NCBI RefSeq assembly: GCF_000165425.1
Contig: NW_001799637.1
Coordinates: 186,001 to 250,000 of the forward strand
DNA: 64,000 nt
Reading direction: 5' to 3'
From: Paramecium tetraurelia
Lineage: Eukaryota; Ciliophora; Oligohymenophorea; Peniculida; Parameciidae
Shown here: positions 45,966 through 60,000 of the stretch, one piece after another
How positions within the stretch are numbered: the stretch's first letter is position 1
Layout: each line of letters begins with the position of its first letter
The notes under the pieces: model-generated
Database searches by the model: none
What the model was told of the DNA's origin: nothing
Seen by the model: only the letters and a program-made list of their open reading frames with translations
Program-made: the position numbers and the translations under genes

Positions 45966-47483
45966 TCAAAATTATTGTCTATTTTCTAAATTACTTCTAT
46001 GAACCTCAAATAAGACATCATTTGGTATTAAGTTTCTTAGATATTTGTTTTAATTTATATCATAATTAATATTTCCTGATACCAAATTACCAATTTCAAT
46101 TAGATTCTCTTAATGTTTTATATATTAGGGTACTGTATTTGCATTAATATAGGTGGCAAAAATAGCGTACTTTTAGGAACTAGTGGAAACTTCTTCTTCT
46201 TCAACAACCTAACATATGCTATTAGAGAACTTCAACCATTTTTTGAATTTAAAATACTAGACATACAGGGTTGAAGAATTACTTTGTGAGTAACCTTTTT
46301 GAATCGTAATTGAGTGAACTTAATACGTATTATTATTATTATTATATGAGGATTATAATGTTTCTTTTTACTTTTAAATGTTTTCAAGATGTTTATTCTA
46401 CTATTTCTCTAAGGTATTTTATTTTGACTGTAATATTTTTATCATATCTTATTGGTTTCCTTCTTCATTTAACATTTCAATAACATAATTAAAGTTACTT
46501 ATGGCCTTCTGTAGTGATTCTAAATCATCAAATTAACTAATCTAAATATCTCCTTATTATCCTTTATAATTTGGTTTCAAGAAATCAAGCTATAGAGTTT
46601 AATTAATTTCAAACGTCTTATCAAGTCCTAAATTTAGAATGGTTATATTACGAATATTATTTTTCTGATTTCTTTTAATCTAAATAGCTATAATCTATGG
46701 GAGTACGGAAACCTTTTATTTGTATTATTCGTATAAGAAACTATAAACACTACATTCTTTCATATCCGAAATATAAAAAAACTCTTTTTCCTATATCAGG
46801 TTTTTTTCAACTGTCGAATAAAACAATTCATTCATAACGATATTATCATTTCTTCCTTACTCATTGTTAACTAATTCTCGGTAGGATTGATCGATTTTTT
46901 ATAAGAGATTGAAAAATATTATTACAGGCTCTTTCTCAAACTCCAAACATTCCTTCTCTTTGTCACTCCAAAGATTAGCATTTAACAATTGTCTTGTGCT
47001 GATAACACTGCAATTAGATGCTGACAATTCTGTCAGCAACAATTAAATGCGCCTTAAAAACTATCCTTATTTCTAAATCAACTTAATACATTTTACATTC
47101 TAATTATTGCTTTGAATTCTTAGGATAAACTAGTAAAGTTGAGGAATTTAATGTAGCAATTGCAACATGATGTTTACGATACTATCGTTCCCTAGATTTT
47201 AAATTCCTACAAATGTATTTTGCTCTCTTGGTGTTTTCTTGATTACTTATAATATGGTATTTGACACTCGCTTGTCAAATAAAGTTGCCTCAAAAAAGTC
47301 CAATCCCTAATTAATTAATTATACCTATTGAGGCTCTTCCTCCTCTGGCTGAAATATTAAATCTTGCATTTTATATTCATTCCCTCCTGATTACTGCCAA
47401 CATTTTTGAATTCTCTCTTTTTTGATCTTCATATCTAAGTAAAAATCCATAACATCTTTCGGAACATTATTTTATTGATTCAT
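45966..47483 (-). CDS. USP-fold protein lacking catalytic residues (pseudo-deubiquitinase)
   Basis: 505 residues, no introns. Around residue 95 the sequence VGIQNLGNDSIVNIMLQLLH aligns with the Cys box of ubiquitin-specific proteases, whose consensus is VGLKNLGNTCYLN; here the catalytic Cys is replaced (GND-S in place of GNTC), shifting NTC to NDS. The His-box region near residue 390 (VHSITIQKG...YVQYF) retains the beta-strand pattern of HA...GHY..Y but lacks the GHY His. USP25/28-like enzymes give the closest order of motifs by eye. Such pseudo-USPs usually act as ubiquitin-binding or scaffold proteins. An alternative is a very divergent unrelated fold, but the two boxes in the right order and spacing argue for USP. 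Confidence 0.7.
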
Positions 47484-47689
47484 ATTTTTTTATTTTATAT
47501 AATATTGATTAATCATTATTTTTTCTTTAATTTTATTTATCAGTATCCAAATCATAAGATTATACTTAATTCTTAGAATATGTAATAAGTCCAATTGATT
47601 TAGAATGTAAAATAACACAAAATACTTGGATTTTTAATTCTATTAATAAATAATAATTTCTAAGAATTTAAATGTATATTCTATGTCTA

Positions 47690-50600
47690 TCAATCATTGT
47701 TGCTTGCTGCATTTTATGTGTTTAAAAAGACTTGGCTTTAGGCACGTTACTGTTTTAATTTGCTTCTTCTTACCAAATAGAATGAGCCAAGTAATATTGC
47801 AGATGTAGTCACGATTTTTGCTTCCTTTGATAACAATACAAATCTTTTAATTATTAATGTGAATTATGATTGGGATAATTAATTCACAGCCGTTATCATA
47901 CAAGTTTCAACGTCATCCAACTCTTCTAGTCTCTAGATTTCGAACCCTATTTATCCTATTTTGAATTGATTGATCTCATTAAAATAAAATAAAAAATGTG
48001 TAGTATTTAAGGGGTATAATTTTAGCGTATTATCATCCATTCTAAAAATATAATCATAAAATGGTTTTTTCTATCGTAAGTCATATAAATAGGAATTTTT
48101 CGATATCGAATTTGATAAGATAAGGGTATTGCTATCATAATATTAAAATGTTAGTATTTCTGAGGTTCTCGGATGCCTTAGTACCTTTTGAACATCATAA
48201 GAGATAATATCAGATTTAATTATAATTGTGCTTATTACAGAAAAACTCAAGGTCAATTGTAAGACCTTAATTTCAATTTGATTATTGACAAGAACTGCCT
48301 CAAGCAATTGATTTTTGAAGTCTTCATCAAATTAATATATAGCAATACTTATGTGTGGAGAAAGAGCACTTACTATTTGGTCAAAATAAATCTTATAGGA
48401 ATTCTAGATGAATAGATTGAAGCTGATTAACTCAAAAACATTGAATAAGAAATAGAATTCATCTATTTTCTTGATAATTCTTATTTCAATATATTAATTA
48501 TCAGAATTTTTGATTAATAGAATATTGGATAAATCAAAATTTTTTCCAATTTCATTAATCATATTTGGAGTTACTTTTAGTAATAATTATGATGAGTTTG
48601 ATTTAATTAAAATTAAGTTATTGGATTAATAAAATTAAGCATACTCCAAGTCTCCATTCTTAAACTCTTTCAATGGCATAGGTTCAAAATATTAATACAA
48701 TTAAGTCTTATTAAATTATAAAATATTAGCAAACACTGTCTTCTCTATTTCATAAAAGCATAATACATAAATATTTCGAAAAATGTAAGCATTTTTTATT
48801 ACGAATTCATCATTCTCCAAATTTTTATTATAATAAAATGGCAGAACCTTATATCTATTATAATACTTTAAACTGTAGAATAATGTTTATTCGTCTTTAT
48901 TCCAAGGTTGTTCTAAACCCATCTTTGTAATGCAAATGTTTTGTAATTCTGTACATTCTTATATTTCTTACTACTATAGAAATGGCCCTACTAATTTTAA
49001 TTTAGGATTATTCAATAACATTAGTTTATCAATTGGGCCTTAGAACATGTCAATATCTTCAATTCGTATAATCTCTTCGTCTTAAACTTAAATTGTTATT
49101 TCATTTTTTTTAGAATTCAATTTTCTACAGTAATTATTGATGCGGATCTCCAAAAATAATTAATTGGGAGAGGCTTCCTCTTCTTGATGCTTAAATAATA
49201 TTGGTATTGTCTCCTACAAAACTATTTATTTTTAATTTTCAGCTAGATTCATATAAGAAATTTTAAAGTACTTGATATCGAAAATCTGATATTCTTCGTT
49301 TTTGTTGTAGTAATATACTAAATGGTTCTGTAAATGAAAATTTAATTTACTTATTTTTAAGATCTTTATCAATTTAATAGGTTATTCAATTGAAAATATA
49401 AACAGATAGTTTTAATCTTATTGATTCAATGCAATTGCTAGATTTTCCTTTGAATTTTAGAATTTAATAGGTCTGATGAAATCATAATCATCTATCTAAT
49501 AATTTTCTAACAGTTTCAGAGAATCATCTAAAATGTATTATTTTATGATGTTATATTAATTGTGTATGCCTATTACACAATATTTATTAGGAATTATTTA
49601 AGAATTTGAAATTCTCTGAGATTCGCCAGAATAAATGATAGTTATATCTTTGATTTCGTAGATGCTGATTTCAAAATACTGATCAATTACCAATTATCTA
49701 TTGATTTAATATATTTGAAAGTAATGAAACTGAGCAAAATAAAATTAAATCTATTTATTTTAATTTTCCTATTTCTTAAATTATTTCAACATAAATTTTA
49801 CCCTTTTTGTAATCTTCTTTTATTTATTATTTGAGAGATCCAAAAAAATTATTTCTGATTCATTTTCAGTCACTAATATCACATATTATTTAAATTAAAG
49901 TATTTCTATGATTTAAGATTATATTTGAATTTAATCTTATTTATTGGACCCAATCGAATAAGAGATTACTTTTGCTGATTATTCCTTTTTCTTTATCAAA
50001 AGAAAACTATCTTAATACTGAATTACTTGGTGGTTTCTAACATCCTTTTAAATGGTGCTTTGGTTAGTGCAATATAGAACTTAGAGTGTATCATTAGATT
50101 TTAGAATAGCATAATTTTCTAGGGTTTTTGAGTGATAGAACAATAAATCAAACTCCTCTAAGTATTATTCAATATCAGGACAAACATCCTTCAAATATAC
50201 ATCCTCGACAATATACTTTAGAGTGTCTTCATATTCTCCCAAATTTGAAAATTCCTAATAAACAGGAAAATCGTAGTCAATTTTTTTAATAATAATTTGC
50301 TCATTTGACTAACATTCATTTTTGAATTCATAAGAGATTGTTTTAGGTTTTGATTAATCGATCTCTTGAATAATCTCATAACATTAGGGTGTATAAGTTC
50401 TTGAATAGGAGTTTGGTATTTCATGTATATAACTTTTGGTAGGCAACAAGTAGTTGACTAATTTATTAATTTAATAAAAACTAATCAATTTATTTTACTC
50501 ATCTATGATATAGAATATCTTATATAAATCTATAAAAACAATACTTGTGGGATAACAAACAATTTCAAATCCTTTATTTTCAAGCAAAATAATTTCTAAT

Positions 50601-51619
50601 TTATCATAGTGTAAAAAAAATAAATAATTAAATGCAAAATAAGACTGCAGGGTTTTTTAATCAATAGATTGTTTATCTTCTAATGAATTTATATATATTT
50701 ATTTTAAATTATCTATTTTAGCTATTAATGTGTAGTATTCTATGCTGCATGATTTTGAAAATAAGACATTTAGAATAATTGATCCCAAAAAGTTTGTGGA
50801 ATATAAAAAATTTAATGATTCTTCTAAAATAAATATATAAGCAGAATCATCTTTTATTAGCACTACTTATTTTCCACAAAAATAAATCGAATTAACTTAT
50901 TCTAAATAGATTGCAGGGACTAAATTTGAGAGGGTGGAATTATCAGCTAATTTGGATATTTGTTTATCTTGATACTTAAGGATTTACCAATCAATACATT
51001 ATACATAGGATATAAGATAGTATCCAGAATCGACTTTGTAAAATTAAAGTTAACAATTTATCCCTCCTTCTAATATATTTTCATATTACCTTTCCATCTT
51101 AAATTCATTAAGTAGATTCACAGAGTATATATTGATAAATTTCTTGGCCCTGCAAAATACTAGAAACTCTAGGTTATCCTCTAAATAAAATTGATAGCAT
51201 TCTTCACTATGAGATGTTTCAATCTTAAGCCTAAAATAGTCTTCTTCATGTTTTTAATAAGTATTTCCTTCCTCATCAATATAAATGCTTACAGTGCAAG
51301 AGATGCAATATTGGTTAATAGTCTAAATTAATTAGCATAACCATTTCTCTGCATCCAAGTTATCATTTGGAGAATCAACAAACTAAGTTGATATTATCTT
51401 CTCATCTTCTTAAATAAGAATTAAAAATGACGATTAAATTTGATTCTCCAAGAAGTTGAATCTCTCTTCAGAGTCGCTTTCAATTAATGCACTATCATTA
51501 TTCTTAGCAAAAAACAAATCATGGCTTGCCAGCTTCCTTTTTTCACATTCAGATTGCACTTACCTTAAATAAAGTCCAATTAGTATTGCACTTAATAAAA
51601 TAAAATGCTATTCAAACAT
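47690..51619 (-). CDS. Large type I membrane/secretory protein, 1309 residues, unknown
   Basis: An uninterrupted frame of 1310 codons from ATG 51619 to TGA 47690-47692, no introns. N-terminal hydrophobic signal sequence (FILLSAILIGLYL) and a single C-terminal helix (TSAILLGSFYLV) followed by a basic cytoplasmic tail (RRSKLKQQRAQ) give a type I topology. The lumenal part is Leu/Ile/Tyr/Asn/Glu-rich with many alternating hydrophobic residues, as in beta-propeller or solenoid ectodomains, and scattered Cys. No named domain was recognised. With no TGA over 3.9 kb it is certainly a real gene. Confidence 0.85.
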
Positions 51620-52133
51620 AATCAATGATAAATTTAATTAACAAAATTGTTTAGGGAGAATGAATTTACTAATCTTACCCTCAATTTTTACATTTTGATC
51701 TAAGACTTTAAAGAAATTATTAGCAATACTGTAATTCTATTTATATTCATATATAGAAATCAAATAGTATTAATTTTAACAAGCATGATGAATAATGAGC
51801 ATTGTTTCAAAAGTTAATAATGAAATAATCAAAGATTATGGATATTATTATTATTATAGAAAAACAGTTGATATGCTAATCTTTTTGATGGAAATAAAAA
51901 GAATCAAAATACTTACTAAGATTTTCCAATATATTTTTTTATCCAAATAGAAAACCAATAATACATAGAATATTATATCATGATAATTTTTTGATTAAGA
52001 ATTTTAGAAAATCTACATGTATAAAATAGTAAGTGGGAACAATAAAAAGAAAGGTAAAGGAAGTATAGATGCAATTCTATACATGATTTATTATTATTTA
52101 CAATTTATAACACACACTTTATTTTTATATAAA
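51620..52133. other. 514-base intergenic region, no gene seen
   Basis: Separates two minus-strand genes and holds the promoter of the 1309-residue protein and the 3' end of the PH-kinase. It has AT-rich tracts and a few short direct repeats of ATTATT, but no sustained frame in either strand. Confidence 0.5.
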
Positions 52134-53819
52134 TCAAATAAACTTTTGGCAGTTTAATGTTTAATAAGAAGTTTGAAGAAATCGAAGATTCTCATAAGGT
52201 ATTGGTTAATCCAAATCAGTTATTGATATATTATCGTCTGATTATTCAATTTTAATCTGATATATGTTTTTTAGTGATGGTTTAAAAGAGGATGATTTCA
52301 AAAGCAGTCCTTTCTTATCTAAGCTTTAACTCTTGTATCTTCTATCCCTTAAGTTTTTAGATGGTTTTTATTAAGACATTTAACTATGGTTTTCAGTGAA
52401 TGAGTTTTAACTATTTTGATAAAATGATTTTAGAGTGTTTTTAGATTGCAAATGGTTAAAGCTTATGCCTACAGAGCCTTCCACAATAGATTGTGTAGAA
52501 GCCATGTTATTTGTTGGGGATAAGATTTAACAAACAGTGAGTTGATTTAAGAGATCTTACAAATTAATTCTATTCTCTGGTTATTTAGACAGCATGGCTT
52601 TTAACAGATACATAGTCTTTTGACTAACATTAGGGAATCTCAATTCTGAAAATTCAATCTGACATTCCTTATTTAACTTAAGCAAGGCATCGTAAGTATT
52701 AGATCTGAATGGAGCCTTACCTGATAACATTGAATAAAATATAACTCCTAAACTAAAAATGTCGCCTACTTCTTGGTAAGGTTATTTCATGAATACTTCT
52801 GGTGCAATGTAACCAGCCGTTCCTTGACCATTGACTAGTCTATCTCTGCATATTTTTTCTGCAAATCCAAAGTCAATTAATTTCAACTAATCTTTATCGA
52901 TAAGTACATTCTCTAATTTAATGTCTCTATGAACGTATCCTAGACTTAATCAATAGGGAAGTTTGAATACTTATGAACTTATTGTAACCCTAGTGCTAAT
53001 TTGAGCAAGATCTGAGTAGATTCTATTTCTGAGAGTCGTTTTCGTTCCTTCAAATACTGGTAGAGGGATCCTCCTTTGATATATTCAGTCACCAATACTA
53101 AAACGATAGAAGTGATTTGGTACTTAGGAGTTCCTCCAGTTGAATGATTTCACATAGTTTAAGCACATACGGAAAATTGATTCTTTTCAGTATATAGCAC
53201 TCACTTCGGATGAAATGATAAAACTTCTTAAGGTCTTTTTTAGATAATAATTCGTTTTTATTATAAACTTTACCAGCATAATTGAAGGGCTGATTCGGTA
53301 GTCTTATATTGGGGGTGAGAGTATACACCTTCGAGAATCCGCCTTTTCCTATGACATCTTGTAATGTGTAGAGTTCATCTAAATTTTGAACAAAACAGAA
53401 TTAACATAAATATTTTAGAAATTGGAAGGTATACTAGCTAAAATTAAGAATGCACTTATAAATTACTAATCGTGATTCCAAATGTAGAGGAAAATGTCTT
53501 TAGTTCTCTTGATTCGAATAACCTTAACAGCATCTGCTTTCTTGTTGGAAATCTTCAGATCGATTAATTTTAAGCTGATGTCCTCATTCAACTAAACATA
53601 TCCCTTCACTTTATTGTTTTTCTTATAAAATAACACTCCTTCTTCACTTAATAAAAATTCATATTCGGTAGGCTTGTTGCTTTTCCAACTAATCCGTTTC
53701 ATTAATTGCTGGTAGGAGATTGTTTATTTGACAAAATTGATGGGTTTCTTATTCCAGAATGTTTTGATCTCATCCTTCTCTGTAAAAATAGGCCAATATT
53801 ATTATTGTTGTTCTGACAT
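52134..53819 (-). CDS. Ser/Thr protein kinase with N-terminal PH-like domain
   Basis: 534 residues, introns 53438-53466, 53098-53123 and 52945-52970. The first ~130 residues look like a PH domain: FLLSEEGVLFYKKNNKVKGY, VIRIKRTKDIFLY, and a final helix with W...FLKYLCQF. The kinase domain starts at YTLQDVIGKGGFSKVY, with HRDIKLENVLID, DFGFAEK, GTAGYIAPEVF and a GDIFSLGVILYSMLSG subdomain IX. The Ser/Asn/Lys-rich C-terminus is unassigned. Membrane recruitment through phosphoinositides is the usual role of a PH domain and would fit, but lipid-binding residues were not verified. The intron at 53438-53466 must be 29 nt to fuse the PH end to the kinase. Confidence 0.87.
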
Positions 53820-53867
53820 TAAGATAATTTTATAAATAAATCATACTTTGATAAATATATTTCAAAT

Positions 53868-55229
53868 TCATATTCTACCTAATCCATAATATAAAAACCC
53901 AAGAGACTTCATCACCTCCCCCTGTAACAAATTCCTGCCATCAAAACAATAGGAAGGTTTGGCCATTTCCTCATAGGCCTGAGCGTAATCTATTTTTGTA
54001 AACCTATCATAAGATATTCTCATTTTTACTCTTCCCATTCAGTCAATATCACTATAGCAGATGCCCCTTTGAAAATGCCATCTAAACTCTAACATTGCTC
54101 CAACTTGTCTATTTTACCTTGGGGATCATAGATCCTTAGTATGGCCTGTTCTTCTTATAACTTTTGGATGATCATCAAAGAAGCACTCTCTCTTGTATCG
54201 TTGGTATTGGCCTTAAATGCTACTCCCAAAATAACAATAATCTTATTTCTCAGAGTGTTGAACATTGAAGTAATGATTAAGTTATAAAATCTCTGCTTTT
54301 GAAACTCATTTAGTAAATAAACTTATCTCCAATATTGTGCCACCTCATCCAACTAGAGTGACTCACATAAGTAAATTAAACAAAGCAGATCCTTTTTTAA
54401 ACATGATCCCCCAAATCCCACCGAAGTCTTCAAAAATTTATTACCAATTCTACTATCGCTCCCTACGCACTAGGAAACTAATAAATTAAGAGAGTCTGAT
54501 CAAATTACTTTCATTAACATCTGCACCAATTTTATCGCAAATTATCGATATACTATTAATTGAAGAAACTCTTTGAGCAAGGAAAGAATTTGCAACAATT
54601 TTGCTTAACTCAGCCGAGTATATGTTGGTGAATATGATTTTCTCTTTTGGTACCCACTACTCATACAAGGATGCCAACTACTAAGCGGATTCTATGGCCC
54701 CACCAATTATCACTCTATCTGGATTAAGAAGATCTTGTATAGCAGTGCCTTCAGCTAGGAATTCTGGATTTGATAGAACACAAATATTCTTATCTCTTAA
54801 AACAGCATTTATATAATCGCAGGTTTTAATCGGAACAGTTGATTTTTCAACCAATATTAGCCTTTTGGTTAAAGGATATTTTTTGATCTGTTGGAGACAG
54901 CTATCTATGTATGATATATCCAATGAAGATTCTGCTCCAAGTCCATACTTTTTACTTGGAGTATTGACAGCTAGAAAGGCGATGTCACAATCCTTTAAAG
55001 CTATATCAATGTCGCATGTGAATATTAAATTGGTATTCAATGTTTAATTTATATATTCGTCTAAATTTTTCTCGTATACTGGATATTGCTTGTTATTCCA
55101 TTTTTCAATTTACTATTCATTAATGTCGTAAACAACGAATGTCTGTTTTGGACATTTGGAGGCCATCACAGCCATTGTTGGTCCTCCCACATAACCTGCT
55201 CCAAAACAACAGACTTTATTTATTTACAT
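53868..55229 (-). CDS. UDP-glucose 6-dehydrogenase
   Basis: 434 residues, introns 54478-54508 and 54004-54029. Oxidises UDP-glucose to UDP-glucuronate with NAD+. N-terminal Rossmann loop [47 protein letters not shown], and the conserved SNPEFLAEG region are all seen. The catalytic Cys lies in [19 protein letters not shown] (about residue 263). The C-terminal NAD-sensing domain ([28 protein letters not shown]) is complete once the last intron is removed. Length is slightly short of human UGDH. UDP-glucuronate feeds polysaccharide or glycan synthesis. Confidence 0.97.
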
Positions 55230-55276
55230 ATTTTTGAAATGTATATTTACTATAAATAAAAATGCATAAAATAGAT

Positions 55277-56689
55277 TCAATTATGTTTACGAATTGTTTT
55301 AAATTTAATTTATATTTAAATAGGATTATACATTAAAAATCCATTTTAGCTTAAACCTCCAAATATAAACAATTTATCTTCATTATAAACACTGCAATGC
55401 TCATATCTAAATGGGTATTCCAAATACCCCTACAATTACACTTTCTACCAAGTGTAATTCTTTAAAAATAACAAATGCAAATCTCCAAAACATTCCATTT
55501 CATTGGTCCCACCAAACAATAACAAGGCACTTATCTTCTCATCATAATTCATGCTATGAGATCTCCTCCCAAGAGGCCTCTAACCAATAGTCTCCACAAC
55601 CTACAATACCGATGGGTACGTATCAATAATTAAATGATACAACTCACAATAAAGATTGTCCTCACTATCCTTCCCTCCAAAAATGTAGATGCCTTCCCTG
55701 GTAAACAATTAATCCACCTACTCCTCCTTTTTGGCATTCGAAGTGAAATCATAATTCATTCTCAAATAAGGATTCCCTACTAAAATTGCACTATGATAAG
55801 CTATCCCCAATTTAAAAGGATGATCATTTTGAATAACCTGTTTCTAATAAAACTTTGGATAAAATTGAGTACAATTCATGTTAGTCAAATTTATCAACTA
55901 AAAGTCACTATAAAATTTTGTATTTAATTCGCTATCATCTAATCCACCAATTATAACTAAATGATTGTGACTATAGCATCCACTGTGATTTCTACGACAC
56001 CCAATTTAAGTTGGATATTATTGCCATTCTAGTCGATCATCTTCTAAGCATATACGAGTGACCATATTAGTGGTCTTTCTGCTATTTGTATTTTTCTCTC
56101 CCCCAAAAGCATATATTGTTTTGTTTTCATCAATATTCAAACTAAAATAGCACCCTAATCTCAAATTTGGGTTTAAAACCTATCTCAATTTCAATTATTC
56201 TATCTAAGATTAACAAAACTCTTGTTTCCTCTTCCATTAACCATTCAGTAATGAAATTGTATGAATTTCAATATTTTCTCTGTGAGAATGTCCTCCAAAT
56301 ACTAATCCAAAATGATCATATTTAACTGCTCGACTGCCTTATCTCGATACTGGAATAGTATATTATTATTCGTTTTAGACAGGAAGTATCACTTATCCCT
56401 TGATTATTGTATTATCTGTGTTGGACAAAACATGTTTAATGCAATCATAAGCTATCGTGTCTTAAATTTTTTACTGTAACGTAAAATGATTGGTTATCAT
56501 CCTTTACTTGATATTTAATGCCCTGTATGGTTCCTTAAGAATTTTCAACGACAATTGTTCATATTTGGTTTTCTGCTGCAATTACATTGAGGTTGTATAA
56601 TTAGTCATACGTAATTTGTTCTATGTCAATGAAGGCAACTCAGAATTTAATGTTTTTCTTTTTTGTAAATTGTCCATTGAAACATCCAT
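55277..56689 (-). CDS. Kelch-repeat protein
   Basis: 470 residues, no intron. At least five kelch-type blades are visible: GLVFGGHSH, TIYAFGGEKN, NHLVIIGGLDD, GIYIFGGKDS, ALLLFGGTNE and KLFIFGGLSQ, each the diglycine strand of a beta-propeller blade, with an intervening Trp/Tyr (for example TWQKVQL). An N-terminal ~130-residue helical Gln/Lys-rich region precedes the propeller. Kelch propellers bind partners; no BTB or other partner domain was found. ATG 56689 is the first of the frame; another Met follows four codons later. Confidence 0.85.
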
Positions 56690-57072
56690 ACGAGTTTTCA
56701 AGATATTAATTGGATCTCTGTTTTATAATGAATATATTCTTCTTCTTTCTTTTTAATTCATTCTCGAAATTTTATATTATTATTTATATAATATATCATA
56801 TTATAATTGATTTTAACCAGGAAATTAAAAACATTCAAATACAATATTTGATTACTAATGACCGTAATTACTATTATAGTGTTCATAGATGATGAAGCTT
56901 CCATTTTGAGGAAGTTGCATCCGAAAATAGAAAATTCTCGATTCCATTTTTGATAGAATCACTGTCCTTCAGAAAATGGGCTTTTTAAGAGGGATTCAGA
57001 AGAAATCATAAAAGTATATATCATTATAGACTTTATTAATAATAAAGAACTATTTATTTACATTTAATTGGA
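56690..57072. other. 383-base intergenic region, no gene seen
   Basis: Between the Kelch gene and the importin gene on the same strand. AT-rich; a 60-codon plus-strand frame near 56710 is highly hydrophobic and looks like chance. No supported gene or RNA. Confidence 0.5.
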
Positions 57073-60000
57073 TCATTTTGTTTATTGATGTTTTCTTTTG
57101 CCAGTCGTCATAACCTTACAATAAATAAGTACTATTACCTTTCTTGCACTTTCGCTGTTGTCGATTCTGACATATTTTAGATAATTGTTTAGTTTTTATT
57201 GAGTAGAAGTATCAAGCTTTTGTTTAATTAATCCAATTATTTCGGGATGTCTACAATATTAGAATGATAAATCTTACTAATATTTGAAACCCAATATGGT
57301 GTTCCTGAAAACTGTGAATTCATCATAGTTTTATAATTCACTTTTGAATTATTCAATTTGTTATTTAGCCTATAGTCTTTCCTCCTCTTCCAGAATGTCG
57401 TCGTTGTCATCGTCGTCCATCATATCATCACTACATAATTGATAAATAGTGTTTACTCAAAATCTGTTTTTTCTGGTTTCTCTTCATTCTCCTAGCTTTC
57501 CAAATTCTGAATTATTATTTAAATCAAGTCGGTAGTCAATAATTGAGGTTCTTATTAGATTAATTTACAAATGGTGAGGATGAATAATTTAATATCATAG
57601 CCTGGGTGATATTGGGTGTTCAATACCTTGTGATACACATTTTGAAAATGTTCACCCAATATTTGGCACGATTGTTAGGGAATATAGTAAAAGGCAACCA
57701 AAAAAATGGCTGTAATTCTAGAACGAATAATCCCAGTGACATTCTCTTTTGCAATTAATTAAAGCACTTATTGGAACACATAAGCCAATAAGGGTTGACT
57801 GATATCAATATTTAACACTTAAATTCCCAACTGGATTAGAAGTGCTCCTTCTGCCAGATCAATGTCTTCGAAGGCTTCCTCTTGCATCAGGGTTTGGAGA
57901 GATAAATTGAAGTAAATGTGTTGTGCCTGTTCTTGTAAGAAATAATTCCTTCCGTAATACATGTACATGTTTAGAGTTTCATACAATTAGAGTAGTCTAT
58001 TAGATTGTCTAGTTATAATGTTAGAGAAGCAAGGCAAGATTTCCCTCTGAAATGGGGATACCTACTGTAGTTTTTAGATGACAGAGGAGATGAACAGCAC
58101 CAATTCTTCATCAAAATTCATTCTGCTTTCATGGATTACGAGTGATTGATAGATGGGTTACATGGCTTATTCAATTTTGAGAAGGAGAGGTGAGAACTCA
58201 TTGATTGTTGGCAACTACCTAATAACATTCCAGCATCTAGTAAAATGAATATATCTATTTGAGTCACTGTTGGTCTTGATCAAGTTCTCCTCTTGTATTA
58301 TTCTTTAGACCAATATTTACACTAGACTAATGATGTAATTTTCGTTTTAAACAAACATCAAAGGGAACTTCTTGAGTAGATTTCCAATCATCTCAAAGTG
58401 TTTTTCATAAGTGCTGAATGCCAAACCAGAAATCAAGGCTGGGAAGACATTGGCCACTAAACCACCAGTTTTATGTTTCAACTCATCATCTTCAAATACA
58501 TCTTTTAAAGCATCAATTGACTGATATAATACAACAGGCTCTTGTGGTTTGGCATATGATATCAATAATTAGATATAATTTAACATAATTTAAAATTGGG
58601 TTTCAACTTTAAACAAATTATCCAAATAGTAACCGAAAAACAAAGCAAATCTAACCTTTATTATTTGCTCAGTAGTATTAGTAAAAAATTGTAAATTCTA
58701 TTATAATAATGATTCCATCAATTAAATGATATCCTATCTTTTTTATACCAAATAGCTAATAATTGTCAAGATCATCAAACTGCTTTCAATTCTATCCACA
58801 GCATTAAATTCCTAGAATAACTTCTTATTGGATATCTTTTATAAGTCTGCCAATATGATTTGCTGTTGTTGATTATTTAATTGAGATTGAGACAACTCTA
58901 GAATGGCAGAGGATATAAGAACTATTGCCATTTAAGCCAAGAAGGATGTTGACCCATCTATATGATCACATAAGGTTTCCAGCAAAGTTGTTGCTGCTGT
59001 CTTTGGTAAATCTGACTCCTGTTTGTCAACAACATCCAATGCAATATTAACGAACTCTTCAGGCTACTCTTTCATTATTTCATATTCACTCTTGGTAGTT
59101 ATCAGAAAGGGGTAGATGATATCAGCGATCAAAGCATTCTTGGAATCTTGGAACTAAGGATACAATTCAGCTTATCCACCTAAATGTGCCAGCAATCTCA
59201 GCATACTACTCAAGATACTAGGCAGAAATTGTTTCCTAATTATAGTTGAGAAATTACTATAATATATCTGAGATTCTCGCTTGTCTGGTGTATGCAAAGA
59301 TGGAGTACAGCAATAACTAAGTCAAATTGGATTGCTAATTATAAAATACACTATTCTTCTAGTCGTTCTTACTTTTGCTTAATAAGGAGTTGATTAATAT
59401 TTGGAGACATTTCAATCCATACATTTTCACTTCATTTATTCTGTTGTCAAATTATTCATTGTTCGTGCAAGAAATTATACAACTTTGGAGAAGATTATTT
59501 TGAGGGGAGTATTTAAAAATAGCAAATAACGTTATTTGAAAGGATGTTAATTTGAACATCAAATTTTAGAGTGGGATCAAGGACTCTTTGTTGTGAGTCT
59601 TCTGTTTGAATAATTTCTCACAGTACTCCAAAACAATCTAGGCGTAATATCTAATTGTGATTATGTATTCTTCAGACAAGTCTCCTGATTGTTCATCCAA
59701 TCTCTTGAATATTGGATATATCAAATCAAAGAAATCTCGGATCCAATCCAATCCCTAATTTATCACTAGATTGTATGATGACAATTCCAAAGAGTCAACC
59801 AATATTTTGAAGAAAAACAACCCTGATTGTATTTCCCACAATTAATCACTCTTCACCAATTACCTCATCTTGTTCTCTATGTCTGGTTTGATTGCTAATC
59901 ATTTATTTTCACGAATGCCTTACTTTTTTTTATTTTAATCAATAAACTCATAGATTTCTACAGCAATTGCTTGCACTTCAATGAAGTCTATTGAGAGGTT

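Noticed and set aside
54865-55047. Plus-strand ORF of 60 codons
   Set aside because: Lies antisense to the UDP-glucose dehydrogenase coding region and has no independent support.
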